Of a DNA stretch of 64,000 nucleotides, positions 46,012 through 55,135 are shown piece after piece (position 1 is the first letter of the stretch; each line of letters opens with the position of its first letter). Origin of the DNA: Bradyrhizobium mercantei (GTDB taxonomy: Bacteria; Pseudomonadota; Alphaproteobacteria; Rhizobiales; Xanthobacteraceae); contig NZ_MKFI01000002.1 in assembly GCF_001982635.1 (NCBI RefSeq), positions 607,312 to 671,311 on the forward strand, given 5' to 3'. The notes beneath the pieces were generated by a model. The model saw only the letters and a list, made by a program, of their open reading frames with translations, was not told the origin of the DNA and made no database searches. A program made the translations under genes and the position numbers.

Positions 46012-46908
46012 TCAAGGTGTGCCGGCGTGCGCTACATCCACCGTAGTGGCCAGCATCCGGGCCTCGCGCGCGGCCGTGCGGGCCCCCTCGTCCCAGTCGG
46101 GTGCGGCGCAGAGGAATAGCGTCTTGCCGTCGACTCCGCCCAGCGCAACGGCGAAGATGCCCTCGGGAGCGGTATCGATTTCATCCAAGATCTCCCCGCC
46201 CTCCGCCATGCGGACCGCCCGCCGATTGATGGTGTCGGCGAACCACACCGCACCTTCAGCGTCCAATGCCAGGCCATCGGGGATGATCTTTGCACGTTCG
46301 AGACGAACTCCGACGTTCGCTTCGTTGCCGAGATCACCGCAGTTCGCGAAGTCGCGACGCGGCCCCAGTGTGCTATCCGGTCGGATGTCGAATTGGGAGA
46401 TCCTGTTGCCGAACAGCTCGTTGACGATGAGCCTCTTACCGTCTGGCGTGATGACCGATCCGTTCGGGAACGCCAACCCATCGGCGACGATCTGCGAGCT
46501 GCCGTCCGGCCGAACCAGCACGAGCGTGGTGTTCTCGTGGCCGGCGCCGCCCATTAGGTCGTAGCCGAAGTTGCCGACGTAGGCATTGCCGTTTGGCGCG
46601 ACGACCATATCGTTGGCATGACCGCCGCACTTGTCCCAGATGTCGGCGTGGACAACCAGGTTGCCGTCCCGCTCGAGCCGCATCACCTTGCGGTCCTTCA
46701 TCGACACCACAAGCATCCGGCCGTCCGGGAGCCAACCGAGACCTGAAGGCTGCTTCTCGACGTGGACGACCTTCTCTGCCCCACCGCCGTCGACGCAGTA
46801 AACACCGTGCGTATAGAAGTCTACGAACCACAGCTTGCCGTCGTGCCAGCGTGGTCCTTCCAGATAGGTGAACCCATCGGCCACCGTCTTCAACACTCGC
46901 TTTTTCAT
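46012..46908 (-). CDS. SMP-30/gluconolactonase-family lactonase
   Basis: A 298-aa six-bladed beta-propeller of the SMP-30/LRE family. The metal ligands expected of the family are visible: Glu18 in YLEGPRWHDG, Asn in the FPNGSVI blade and Asp in PDGLALDAEG; HANDMVV is the second Asn site. Such enzymes hydrolyse lactones using a single divalent metal. It has no signal peptide, so acts in the cytoplasm. Lying first in the series before the Baeyer-Villiger monooxygenase, it most likely opens the lactone that enzyme makes. A sigma54-like promoter and an upstream inverted repeat precede it, and the divergent gene is a sigma54 activator. Confidence 0.9.
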   Translation of the reverse strand: MKKRVLKTVADGFTYLEGPRWHDGKLWFVDFYTHGVYCVDGGGAEKVVHVEKQPSGLGWLPDGRMLVVSMKDRKVMRLERDGNLVVHADIWDKCGGHANDMVVAPNGNAYVGNFGYDLMGGAGHENTTLVLVRPDGSSQIVADGLAFPNGSVITPDGKRLIVNELFGNRISQFDIRPDSTLGPRRDFANCGDLGNEANVGVRLERAKIIPDGLALDAEGAVWFADTINRRAVRMAEGGEILDEIDTAPEGIFAVALGGVDGKTLFLCAAPDWDEGARTAAREARMLATTVDVAHAGTP

Positions 46909-46978
46909 TTCTAGAGTCCTCCCCGTTCAAGATTGATCCGGACGGTTGATCCGGAACGCGCTTCTTGCTTGGGATGGA

Positions 46979-46994
46979 CGCTCACTTCGTGCCA
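46979..46994 (-). promoter_or_regulatory. Candidate sigma54 promoter for the lactonase/BVMO series
   Basis: The minus strand reads TGGCACGAAGTGAGCG. The -24 box is perfect and the GG-N10-GC spacing holds, but the -12 box is GAGC rather than TTGC. Predicted start near 46967, about 60 bases before the lactonase ATG. Confidence 0.5.
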
Positions 46995-47057
46995 ACCGGC
47001 TGAAGACCACTAACTTCTTGATATCAAACGAACCGCTCGGACAATTCCCCGCTTGGA

Positions 47058-47074
47058 ATTCTCAAAATGAGAAT
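47058..47074. promoter_or_regulatory. Inverted repeat, candidate activator site
   Basis: ATTCTCAAAATGAGAAT has perfect 7-base arms with a 3-base centre. It lies about 64 bases behind the candidate -24 element and between the two divergent genes, where an AcoR-type activator would bind. Confidence 0.5.
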
Positions 47075-47379
47075 CTAAGCGTGCCTTCCATTCCAACATT
47101 GAGAAGCCAGGTCGTGCGTGCCGAATTGGGCAAGCAGCCAACCACTTGCTCGCAATGCCGAACCTCGCGGTTTGCACGGCACCAAAGCGATCGCGCGTGC
47201 CGCACCGGCCAGGCGGCTTGCAGCGGGTTCCGACCGGGTACAGAGTCCCGGTCGATCAGTGATGCTTGGCAGGATTTTACTTGTGGGACAGCGCGTTATA
47301 GGATGGTTGCGGCCGCAAGAACCAAACACCCAAAAGGGACAAGAGCGGCACTGCTGATGGCTGTGATGGAGGCACGCTG

Positions 47380-49242
47380 ATGCAGACAGGCGATCTGTCG
47401 CGAATTGGATCCAGAGAGTATGCGCGCGAGGTCGCCCATCTCTGGGATCGGCTGTTAGGGGATTACGAGGTCAGCCAGATCGGTGTCCGCGATATCGTCT
47501 ATCAATCCTGGTTGCGCTGTAAGAAGATTGGCGTCGATCCTCTGAAGAGAGCCGCGCCGAAGGCCCCTCCACTCGCGCGGCCAACGGCGGTGAGCGAAGC
47601 GCGATTGCGAGCGGTTGTGCATGCGTCGCTGAACTCCGTCGCGCCATATCTGAGCGAGGCACGATCCGTTTTGATCGGCAGCGGGCGCACTGGCAATCTC
47701 TTCTTCGTCGGAGGTGACACACACCTGTCGGAAGCGCTTGCCGAGAATTCAGTCGTCGCGGGCGCCACTTGGGAAGAGACTAAAATCGGCACGAACGCGA
47801 TCGGTACCGCTCTTGAGATCGAACAAAAGGTTCTCATTCATGGCGAGGAGCACTTTTGTAACGCCGGAAAGCCTTGGAGCTGCGCTGCTGACGTCATCCG
47901 AGATCCGGTAGATCGGAGCGTTCTCGGAATAGTCGACCTCACCGGACCGGCAGAAGCAGTAGCGCTTCGAGCGAATGCGCTGATTTCAGCCCTCGTCGAG
48001 CGCATTGAAAGTGAATTGTCGCGGCTAGACCTGCTGGATCGCATCAATCTCATCGACCTCTTCCACGAGAGGAAGCGACTGGGCGAGGGATTGGTGGTCG
48101 TCGACCGGCGCGGTCTCATTATCCGTGCGACCTCTCAGTCACCGCTCGAAGCGGCCAATATTCGTCAAGGTGAGTACCTCGCCGGGCTGAAAGGGCTCTC
48201 CTCTGATAAGTGGACACTCGATCTCACGCACGAGGTGCTCCACGGCGCTGAGGTTGAATGGATCGCGAAAGATGACGAAGTGATCGGCGCTGCGATCCAC
48301 GTCAGCCCAAGGCCGATACAAGCGCCAGCGCGCGCAAACTTGCCGACGCCGCTAAAGACCCTGCAAGATTCCGCTCCATCGCAATCCCTGCTGGTGCAGA
48401 AAGCGGCGATCCTTGCGCAAAACAGCTTGCCGGTGCTAATCACCGGCGAGACCGGAACCGGCAAGGACGTGCTGGCGAACGCAATTCATCTCTCGGGTCC
48501 GCGAGCACGGAAGCCCCTTATCTCGGTCAATTGCGCGGCAATTCCGCGTGAACTCATCGGGGTCGAGCTATTCGGGTATGTTGAGGGAGCATTTACGGGC
48601 ACCCGGCGCGGCGGCATGTCCGGCCGGATCGAAGATGCCAATGGCGGCACGCTCTTTCTGGATGAGCTGGGCGACATGCCACTCGACGTGCAGCCCTATC
48701 TTCTCCGCGTCATTGAAACCGGCCTTGTCTCTCGCCTGGGCGAAAGCCGGCAGCGGCAGGTCGATGTGCGCATTATTGCTGCGACGAACCAACCGATCGA
48801 GCAATTAAAGGACGACGGCCGTTTTCGTTCTGATCTGTACTACCGGCTGAATGGCGCGCGACTCCATATTGCGCCGCTGCGTCAGCGGCGCCAGGACATC
48901 CCGGCCTTGGCCGAGCGGATCTACGCGCAGATTCGCAAATCCGATCAGTCCCGCCCGCTCGATCGCGACGCTATAGATCATCTCATGACCCAGGACTTGC
49001 CGGGCAACACCCGGGAGCTCAGGACCAAGATTGAACGCTATGTTGCGGGTTTGCCGATCGACGATGACGCTCTGAAGCCGCCGTCGGCTGCCGCAGGCAC
49101 ACTGGCGGGGATCGAACGCGACGCAATATTGGGCGCGCTGGCACGCCATGGAGGCAACGTCGGCTTGGTTTCCGACGAATTGTCGATTCCCCGCTCAACC
49201 CTGTACCGAAAACTCGCGGAATATCGCGCGAAGGGATCCTAA
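47380..49242 (+). CDS. AcoR-like sigma54-dependent activator (GAF - AAA+ - Fis)
   Basis: A 620-aa activator with a GAF-type sensor (about 75-215, including [15 protein letters not shown] and the CAADVIRDP segments typical of AcoR relatives). A second PAS-like segment lies at about 230-305. The AAA+ domain has Walker A GETGTGKD (356-363) and Walker B LFLDELGD (425-432), and a Fis helix-turn-helix ends the protein. The sigma54-contact loop reads GAFTGT (403-408) instead of the near-invariant GAFTGA. GGAGG precedes the ATG. It is divergent from the lactonase - BVMO - alcohol dehydrogenase series and likely activates it on sensing an alcohol, ketone or diol. Confidence 0.9.
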   Translation: MQTGDLSRIGSREYAREVAHLWDRLLGDYEVSQIGVRDIVYQSWLRCKKIGVDPLKRAAPKAPPLARPTAVSEARLRAVVHASLNSVAPYLSEARSVLIGSGRTGNLFFVGGDTHLSEALAENSVVAGATWEETKIGTNAIGTALEIEQKVLIHGEEHFCNAGKPWSCAADVIRDPVDRSVLGIVDLTGPAEAVALRANALISALVERIESELSRLDLLDRINLIDLFHERKRLGEGLVVVDRRGLIIRATSQSPLEAANIRQGEYLAGLKGLSSDKWTLDLTHEVLHGAEVEWIAKDDEVIGAAIHVSPRPIQAPARANLPTPLKTLQDSAPSQSLLVQKAAILAQNSLPVLITGETGTGKDVLANAIHLSGPRARKPLISVNCAAIPRELIGVELFGYVEGAFTGTRRGGMSGRIEDANGGTLFLDELGDMPLDVQPYLLRVIETGLVSRLGESRQRQVDVRIIAATNQPIEQLKDDGRFRSDLYYRLNGARLHIAPLRQRRQDIPALAERIYAQIRKSDQSRPLDRDAIDHLMTQDLPGNTRELRTKIERYVAGLPIDDDALKPPSAAAGTLAGIERDAILGALARHGGNVGLVSDELSIPRSTLYRKLAEYRAKGS

Positions 49243-49274
49243 GGCATTCGCTAACGGTCGCATGGACGGTGCGA

Positions 49275-49300
49275 GGCGAGACGCCTGATCGCATCTCGCC
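49275..49300. terminator. Hairpin between convergent genes
   Basis: GGCGAGACGC and GCATCTCGCC pair with one mismatch around a 6-base loop, between the stops of the activator (49242) and the aldehyde dehydrogenase (49323). No U-run follows, so its strength is doubtful. Confidence 0.4.
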
Positions 49301-49322
49301 AGGCGATTGTCCTGCCGCGACC

Positions 49323-50738
49323 TCAGTTCGGCGGCCGTTTTGCGCGCACCTGGCGCGATCGGCGGTACATCACCACCATCTTCTCCTGGGTCATGTCCCG
49401 CATCGTATGAGGAATGCCGCCGACACCGTATCCTGCCTCACGGCGTCCGGCGAACGGCATCCAGTCGGTTCGGAACGTCGTCGGATCGTTGATCATGACC
49501 GCCGACGCATCAAGCCGTTCGCTGGCGCGCAATGCGACGTCAATGTCATCGCTGAAGATGCAGGCTTGGAACGGTGCACGAAGGGCATTGGCCCGCGCGA
49601 TCGCCTCGTCCAGTTCCGCGTATCGATACAGGCAGGTCACCGGACCGAAAACTTCTTCGCGCGATACTCTGGCATCAGCCGGTGGATCAATGAGTACGGC
49701 TGGCTGCAACGTGGTCGCCGACAAGGTGCTCCCGCCGCTCGCACGGCGCGCCCCGCCCGCAACGGCTTGCGCGACCCAACTCGCGACCCTCTCGACTTCG
49801 CGTGGGTGGATCAGAGGCCCGACTTCGGAATCTTGAGATGTTGGATCACCGACACGAAGCCGTCCGACCTCGGCAACAAACCGCTCTGTGAATTCGTCGG
49901 CGATATCCTCGTGAACGAAGATTCGCTGGGTCGAGACGCAGACTTGCCCGGCATGGTAGTAGCCACCCTTGACCAAGGGCGTGATCGCATGGTCCAAATC
50001 CGCACTGCGGTCGACGATGGCAGGCGCGGCGCCCCCGTGCTCGAGGGCTGAGCGCGTGCCCGGCGCAAGCTTGCTGTGCAATCGCCAGCCGACCGCTGCC
50101 GAGCCGATGAAGCTGAGGAAACTGATGCGGGGATCGCAGGCGAGTTGCTCCGCCAATGCCGAGCTACGCGGGATGAACGTCTGGCACCACGGACCCGGCA
50201 GGCCGGCTTCTTGCAAGAGCGCCACAAGATCACGGCAACTCAACGGTGTAGCACTCGCCGGCTTGACGATGACCGGACAGCCCACGGCGATCGCCGGTGC
50301 AACCTGGTGGACGATCAGGTTGAGCGGATGGTTGAAAGCCGAGATCGCAAATACGATGCCAATCGGCTCACGGGTCGTGAACGCCCATCGTTTCTCCGAT
50401 GCGGCCGTGAGTCCCATCGGGACTTCGCGTCCAGCGAAGCTGCGAAGTTCATCGGCCGCGCAATGCAGCCCGTCGATCGCGCGCGTGACCTCGATCGTTG
50501 CGTCTTGCAGAGGCTTGCCGCCCTCACGCGCGATCTGGATCGCGAATTGCGCGCGCCGGTCGTCAAGCAACGCCGCGGCACGTCGCAGTATCCCGGCACG
50601 CTGATGCGGCGCGAGCCATTGGTCGCGCGCATTGAAGGTGCGCAGCGCCGCTTCGAGCTTGGTCTCCATCGCTGCCGCGTCATCGACCGCAATCTCGGCG
50701 AGAGGCGCTCGGTCGTACGCCTGGACCACTTGCAGCAT
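49323..50738 (-). CDS. NAD(P)-dependent aldehyde dehydrogenase
   Basis: A 471-aa ALDH-superfamily enzyme. The catalytic cysteine is Cys267 (HAGQVCVSTQR) and the general base Glu233, in LEHGGAAPAIV, where most relatives have ELGG. Asn136 of SAFNHPLNL stabilises the oxyanion. It converts an aldehyde to the acid. It is 10 bases downstream of the ThDP enzyme on the same strand, so the two are co-expressed. One role is to oxidise the aldehyde made by the alcohol dehydrogenase in the Baeyer-Villiger series; another is to handle an aldehyde released by the ThDP enzyme. Confidence 0.92.
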   Translation of the reverse strand: MLQVVQAYDRAPLAEIAVDDAAAMETKLEAALRTFNARDQWLAPHQRAGILRRAAALLDDRRAQFAIQIAREGGKPLQDATIEVTRAIDGLHCAADELRSFAGREVPMGLTAASEKRWAFTTREPIGIVFAISAFNHPLNLIVHQVAPAIAVGCPVIVKPASATPLSCRDLVALLQEAGLPGPWCQTFIPRSSALAEQLACDPRISFLSFIGSAAVGWRLHSKLAPGTRSALEHGGAAPAIVDRSADLDHAITPLVKGGYYHAGQVCVSTQRIFVHEDIADEFTERFVAEVGRLRVGDPTSQDSEVGPLIHPREVERVASWVAQAVAGGARRASGGSTLSATTLQPAVLIDPPADARVSREEVFGPVTCLYRYAELDEAIARANALRAPFQACIFSDDIDVALRASERLDASAVMINDPTTFRTDWMPFAGRREAGYGVGGIPHTMRDMTQEKMVVMYRRSRQVRAKRPPN

Positions 50739-50748
50739 TGGACCCTCC

Positions 50749-52401
50749 CTATGACCGGTCGATGGCCGGGGTCCGGTTGCCGAGCTCGTCGACCAGGACC
50801 CGGAGGTTCTCGGAATAGTCGATCGGGACGTCGACCAGATGGACGCCTCCGACCTTGAAAGCTGCTTCCAGCGTCGGCAACAAGGCGTCGACGGAGGTCA
50901 CACGAGATCCCTTGGCGCCGTAGGATTCCGCGTAGCGCACGAAGTCCGGATTGCCAAAGGTCAGGCCGAAATCCGGGAAACTGTCCACCGCCTGTTTCCA
51001 CCGGATCATGCCGTAGGCCCCGTCGTTCAGGATCAGAACCACAAGATTGAGCTTGAGCCGCACTGCGGTCTCCAGCTCCTGGCTGTTCATCATAAAGCCG
51101 CCGTCGCCGCAGATCGCCATCACGCGACGCTCCGGATAGAGAATCGCCGCCATCATTGCCGACGGCAGGCCGGCGCCCATCGTGGCCAGCGCGTTGTCGA
51201 GCAGCAGCGTATTGGCGACGTAGGTCCGGTAGTTGCGCGCGAACCAGATCTTGTACATGCCGTTGTCGAGCGCGACGATGCCGTTCTCGGGCATCACCTG
51301 ACGGATGTCGTGGACGAGCCGCTGCGGCGTCACCGGCCAGCGGCTCTCGGTCGCGCGATCGGCAACGCGGCCAAGAATGCTTTCGCGGAGTGGCAAGAGG
51401 GCCTTGGCCTGCGGCAACTTGCCCTCGATCCGATCCGCAAGCAGCTCCAAGCTCGGGCCGACGTCGCCGACCACTTCCGCATGCGGAAAATAGACCTGCT
51501 CGACCGTCGCCGGCGTGTAGCTGACATGAATGACTTTCGGCCCGCCCGGCCCCATGATGAACGGCGGCTTCTCCACGGTATCGTGGCCGATCGCGATGAT
51601 CAGATCGGCTTGATCGATTGCCTCGTGCACGTAGTCACGCTCGGAGAGCGCCGTCGTCCCCATATACTGGCTGGTGCCGCCGGGCACCGTTCCCTTGCCC
51701 ATCTGCGTCGTGAAGAACGGAATGCCGGTGCGCCGCACGAAGCCGGCGATGCCGAAGGTCGAGCGCGGTCGGCTCGCTGCGGCACCCAGCATGATCAGCG
51801 GCCGTTGTGCAGCCAGAATGATCTCGGCGGCACGATCGAGCGCCGCGCGATGCGCCACCGGAATGTCAATGGGATGGATCGGAATCATCGGGACCGGCTC
51901 GACCTCGTCGCCGGCGATGTCTTCCGGCAGTTCAAGCAGCACCGGGCCCGGTCGTTCTTCCATCGCGACGCGAAACGCGTCGCGAACCAGCGTTGGAATG
52001 CTCGCAGCACTGACGATCTGGCGCGACAGCTTCGTCAGCGGCTTCATCGACGCAACGACATCGACGATCTGGAAGCGGGCTTGCCTGCTGCTCATAATGG
52101 CCTTCTGCCCGGTCAACATCAGCATCGGCATCGCACCGAGGTGGGCGTACGCTGCTCCGGTCGAGAAATTGAGAGCCCCGGGACCCAGCGTCGATATGCA
52201 CACGCCTGGCCGACCGGTGAGCCTCCCATGCGTCGCCGCCATGAAGGCGGCGGCCTGCTCGTGCCGGGTCAAAATAAGGGCGATCTTCGAGTTGCGGAGC
52301 GCTTCCACCACGTCGAGATTCTCCTCGCCGGGCACCCCGAAAATGCGGTCGACGCCCTCATGCTCCAGCGCTGCGACAAGCAGATCCGCCCCCTTCGCCA
52401 T
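50749..52401 (-). CDS. Thiamine-diphosphate enzyme, acetolactate synthase-like
   Basis: A 550-aa ThDP enzyme with three domains: PYR (catalytic Glu48 in TRHEQAAAFMA), central, and PP. The GDG...ND metal/ThDP motif is at 432-460. The opening GADLLVAALEHEGVDRIFGVPGE is that of the acetolactate synthase large-subunit group, but no regulatory subunit gene adjoins. Biosynthetic AHAS is therefore unlikely and a catabolic carboligase, decarboxylase or lyase is more probable. It sits just upstream of the aldehyde dehydrogenase and may cleave a 2-keto or 2-hydroxy acid to give the aldehyde. Substrate unknown. Confidence 0.88.
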   Translation of the reverse strand: MAKGADLLVAALEHEGVDRIFGVPGEENLDVVEALRNSKIALILTRHEQAAAFMAATHGRLTGRPGVCISTLGPGALNFSTGAAYAHLGAMPMLMLTGQKAIMSSRQARFQIVDVVASMKPLTKLSRQIVSAASIPTLVRDAFRVAMEERPGPVLLELPEDIAGDEVEPVPMIPIHPIDIPVAHRAALDRAAEIILAAQRPLIMLGAAASRPRSTFGIAGFVRRTGIPFFTTQMGKGTVPGGTSQYMGTTALSERDYVHEAIDQADLIIAIGHDTVEKPPFIMGPGGPKVIHVSYTPATVEQVYFPHAEVVGDVGPSLELLADRIEGKLPQAKALLPLRESILGRVADRATESRWPVTPQRLVHDIRQVMPENGIVALDNGMYKIWFARNYRTYVANTLLLDNALATMGAGLPSAMMAAILYPERRVMAICGDGGFMMNSQELETAVRLKLNLVVLILNDGAYGMIRWKQAVDSFPDFGLTFGNPDFVRYAESYGAKGSRVTSVDALLPTLEAAFKVGGVHLVDVPIDYSENLRVLVDELGNRTPAIDRS

Positions 52402-52621
52402 GTCTCAAGCTCCTTGCGACGCGAACCGTCCCTGCGCGGCTGGCCGCACCCGCGGCGCACCCGTGCTTCAGTGATTCAATTCTCATGACACGCGCCTGCG
52501 GCGGCCAATCCGGCCACGCACGGCGGACACCGACCGCGCGGCCGATCCTTTGATCTTCGATCGAGGACCTACCCCTCAGCACCAATGTGGCGGACGCCGC
52601 CATTGCGCGGCTTGGCCTGGC

Positions 52622-53020
52622 CTAGGCGATCGGGAGCGGCTGATTGTCCGAGATCTTGTGCTCGACCGTCACGAAGACAAGTTCGGTATCGCCGACATTT
52701 TCCAGATCGTGGATCATGAATTCGCCGCGACCGAATTTGTAGTGCTTGGTGGAGCCGGCCGTATACTCGGTATCGACCACCCGTCCATCGTGCATATGGG
52801 AGCGCGACTTTCCGCCGGTGACAGCGGTCCAAAAGTAATCGAGCACATGCATGTGGAAGCCGATGCGTTGCCCTGGCTTCAGACTGAGGTGCCAGACCCG
52901 CACCCGGTCGTTCTCCGACACAAGGATGGATCCAACCCGGCCGTTACGCCACGCGGAGTTGAATTCGGCGATCCGATCAGCGGGCCAGTCAAACCCGTTT
53001 GCGCGAGCCGGTTCTGTCAT
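52622..53020 (-). CDS. Cupin-domain protein
   Basis: A 132-aa single-domain cupin. The metal-site histidines are visible in GQRIGFHMHVLDYFW and KSRSHMHDG, and the second motif lies around GRGEFMIHDLENVG. Many such proteins are dioxygenases, isomerases or sensors with one metal ion; nothing points to one choice. It follows the flavin monooxygenase gene by 44 bases on the same strand. It is therefore likely in that operon and possibly under the TetR regulator. The region 52402-52621 after it, up to the ThDP gene, shows no gene. Confidence 0.85.
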   Translation of the reverse strand: MTEPARANGFDWPADRIAEFNSAWRNGRVGSILVSENDRVRVWHLSLKPGQRIGFHMHVLDYFWTAVTGGKSRSHMHDGRVVDTEYTAGSTKHYKFGRGEFMIHDLENVGDTELVFVTVEHKISDNQPLPIA

Positions 53021-53064
53021 TGAGCTTTCCTTTCCAGAGTTGGGGCCAGCGGAATGTGCGGCGA

Positions 53065-54318
53065 TCAGTGGGCTACTGACGTGGCGTAGTCCTCAAGAAA
53101 CGCCGATGCAGCTGTTTCCTTCATCACGGCTTCGGGCGTCCGGTAAATTTCGGCCGCGCGCCGCTCCTCTGCCGAGGCGATCTGGGCCTGCATATATCGA
53201 CCGAGGGCTTGAGCGTGCTGCACAACGCGGGTGCCGAAGGGAACGCGTTCGGCCTGGTAGCGCGCGAGCGCGCGATCGATATCGGGCTGTTCGGTGAGCG
53301 CATCGAACAGCGCCGACGCATCCTGCGCGGCCTTGGTGACGCCCATACCGCAGTGCGGACGGGCGACAAAAGCGGCATCGCCGAGAAGAATGACACGGTC
53401 GAACACCACCTGCTTGGAGGTGACGTCGTAGATCGGCTGGATCATCGGCAATTCGGTGCGATGAACGATCTCGGTAAACTGGGGAGATAGCCGTCGATTG
53501 GCTTCGCTCCGAAGTTCTCCGAGGACATCGGGATGAATCGCCGTTGGAGCCACTGACATGCCATTGCTGTTTCCGTTCTTGTCGGTCAACAGACGTCGGA
53601 GCTCCGTGCGCTCGTCGGCGGGGCGATACCACACGAAATTGTAGCGCCGATGGCCGAGGCGCATGTCCTCGTTCGCTCCCGCAACGGGGTAGCCGAGCAT
53701 CTGTTCGCGCTCGGGCAGACTGAAGGAAAAGTGACGAAACAGCGCTTCACGCGTGTCAGGCGAGAGGGCCGATTCCTGAACCAGACCGCGCCAAGCGACG
53801 TAGCCGGCATATTCCGGCTGAACCTCGGGGGCGTATTGCATCCGGACGGTCGAGCGGTGACCGTCGGCGCCAATCAAGAGGTCGGAGCGGATGACGCGGC
53901 CATCGTCGAAGGTAGCGACAACCTCGTCGTCCTGTTGCGCGATCGAGATGAGCGAGCGCCCCTGATGGTAGCGCTCCCGGGGAAATCGGTCGTACAGCAG
54001 TCGGTAAAGCCGATCCCACGATGTCAGCACCTGCGGGAATGGCAAGCTACCGGTGACCACGCCATCCGACGCGAAGACGCGTCGTCCTTCTACGGCGACG
54101 CCGACGTCACCGTCCGGCATCGCATCAATGCGCCTCAGGGCGTCAAACAACGGCGCATGGGTCACGATACCGGCTCCGCGGCTCTTAATCTCGTCCGGGA
54201 CGCGCTCGTAGATATCCACCTGCCAGCCGGCCTTCCGGAGGAAGAGACCGGCAAACAGGCCGCCAATGGAGCCGCCAATGATTGTGACGCGCTTATGCTT
54301 CGGATCTGAAAGGGTCAT
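53065..54318 (-). CDS. FAD-dependent monooxygenase (aromatic hydroxylase type)
   Basis: A 417-aa class A flavin monooxygenase. It has GGSIGG (15-20) for the ADP part of FAD, a LIGADGHRSTVR DG-motif and a LLGDAAFVARPHCGMG second FAD motif. It resembles 2,6-dihydroxypyridine hydroxylase-like and salicylate hydroxylase-like enzymes, which hydroxylate electron-rich rings with NAD(P)H and O2. The opening IIGGSIGGL is characteristic of the pyridine hydroxylase branch. An 18-bp palindrome lies 64 bases upstream, and the same site recurs before the adjacent tetR, so it is probably TetR-repressed. Confidence 0.9.
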   Translation of the reverse strand: MTLSDPKHKRVTIIGGSIGGLFAGLFLRKAGWQVDIYERVPDEIKSRGAGIVTHAPLFDALRRIDAMPDGDVGVAVEGRRVFASDGVVTGSLPFPQVLTSWDRLYRLLYDRFPRERYHQGRSLISIAQQDDEVVATFDDGRVIRSDLLIGADGHRSTVRMQYAPEVQPEYAGYVAWRGLVQESALSPDTREALFRHFSFSLPEREQMLGYPVAGANEDMRLGHRRYNFVWYRPADERTELRRLLTDKNGNSNGMSVAPTAIHPDVLGELRSEANRRLSPQFTEIVHRTELPMIQPIYDVTSKQVVFDRVILLGDAAFVARPHCGMGVTKAAQDASALFDALTEQPDIDRALARYQAERVPFGTRVVQHAQALGRYMQAQIASAEERRAAEIYRTPEAVMKETAASAFLEDYATSVAH

Positions 54319-54381
54319 TTGCTTCTTCTCAAGCCGTCAAAGCGGAAGGCGATCGATGCAGGAGCAGCATGCCACCTCTTA

Positions 54382-54399
54382 AGTTATCAATCAATAACT
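54382..54399. promoter_or_regulatory. TetR-type operator A (before the flavin monooxygenase)
   Basis: AGTTATCAATCAATAACT, with inverted AGTTAT/ATAACT arms, lies 64 bases upstream of the monooxygenase start and beyond the stop of tetR. It differs from operator B at a single base. Confidence 0.7.
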
Positions 54400-54460
54400 A
54401 TTTTCGCGAAGCCGGCAGATGTTTGACGGCTGGCCCGTTTGAGGACCGGGTTCGGCGGGT

Positions 54461-55135
54461 TTACTCGGCAGGAAGCGGAAAGGTCACGCGATTGAGAACA
54501 GCGCGCATGCCTCCGACCACAATGCCGGCAAGCAGCTCAATGGCCCTCGGGTTGTCTACCTTCGGCGCGGTTCCGTAGACCCGGTCGCGAACGCCGTAGT
54601 AGAAGATGCCGCCATGGAACAGCCAGAGCGCCTCGATCTCGTCGGCGGTCAGCGGCACGTCGTCGACCGGCGGAAACCCCAGAACAATGCGCAGCTCAGC
54701 GCCGATGCGACCGAGCACCCGCTCCTCCACGAGACGCACGTACCAGCGGTTAATTTCCAGCCGTTTGAGGCCGGAAAATAGATAGATCCGGATCCAGTCG
54801 GTTTCGAAGATCTTCTTGGTGTATTCGACATAGAATGCCGCCAAACGGGCCTCGATGTCGGCGCTTCGATTGGACAAAATGACGTCCCAGGAGGATTTCC
54901 ACTCGCTCAGGAAAACCCGTTCGTAAACCGCGTTAACGAGGTCGTCCTTGGTGGGAAAGTGGCGATAAATCGCCGGTTGCGTCACCCCCAAGCTCTGCGC
55001 CAGTTGATGCGTGCTGCTCTCGAACCCCTGTTCGGAAAACAGGCGTATTGCAGCTGCGATAATTTGCTCCTTGCGGTCGGCGGCCGACATCCGCTTGGGT
55101 GGCGCCCCCCGCTTTCTCGCTGCTTTGCTTGCCAT
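54461..55135 (-). CDS. TetR-family transcriptional regulator
   Basis: A 224-aa regulator. The N-terminal helix-turn-helix runs IIAAAIRLFSEQGFESSTHQLAQSLGVTQPAIYRHFPTKDDLV, the standard TetR signature. The all-helical C-terminal part has aromatic residues (LFHGGIFYYGVRDRVYG) that could line a ligand pocket. I start at ATG 55135 (GGGGTAGAG upstream); extension to 55243 adds a non-conserved tail. Near-identical palindromes stand upstream of it, before the flavin monooxygenase and before the PQQ dehydrogenase. It most likely represses all three units and is released by a substrate-derived ligand. Confidence 0.92.
   Translation of the reverse strand: MASKAARKRGAPPKRMSAADRKEQIIAAAIRLFSEQGFESSTHQLAQSLGVTQPAIYRHFPTKDDLVNAVYERVFLSEWKSSWDVILSNRSADIEARLAAFYVEYTKKIFETDWIRIYLFSGLKRLEINRWYVRLVEERVLGRIGAELRIVLGFPPVDDVPLTADEIEALWLFHGGIFYYGVRDRVYGTAPKVDNPRAIELLAGIVVGGMRAVLNRVTFPLPAE

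Larger units (their letters stand above)
46909..47379. other. 471-base divergent promoter region
   Basis: No gene is seen. It holds a sigma54-like promoter facing left (46979-46994), a TTGATATCAA palindrome (47018-47027) and a 7-bp inverted repeat (47058-47074). The rest (about 47100-47350) shows no feature I can support. Confidence 0.6.

Noticed and set aside
44278..46119. 613-codon open frame on the plus strand
   Set aside because: It is antisense to the Baeyer-Villiger monooxygenase, whose motifs are clear. High GC keeps the opposite frame open; the translation is Arg/Val/Leu-rich with no family.
47263..47280. Plus-strand TGGCAG...TACTT as a sigma54 promoter for the AcoR-like gene
   Set aside because: The invariant GC of the -12 element is missing.
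50839..52488. 549-codon open frame on the plus strand
   Set aside because: It lies antisense to the ThDP enzyme and has a His/Arg-rich, non-protein-like composition.
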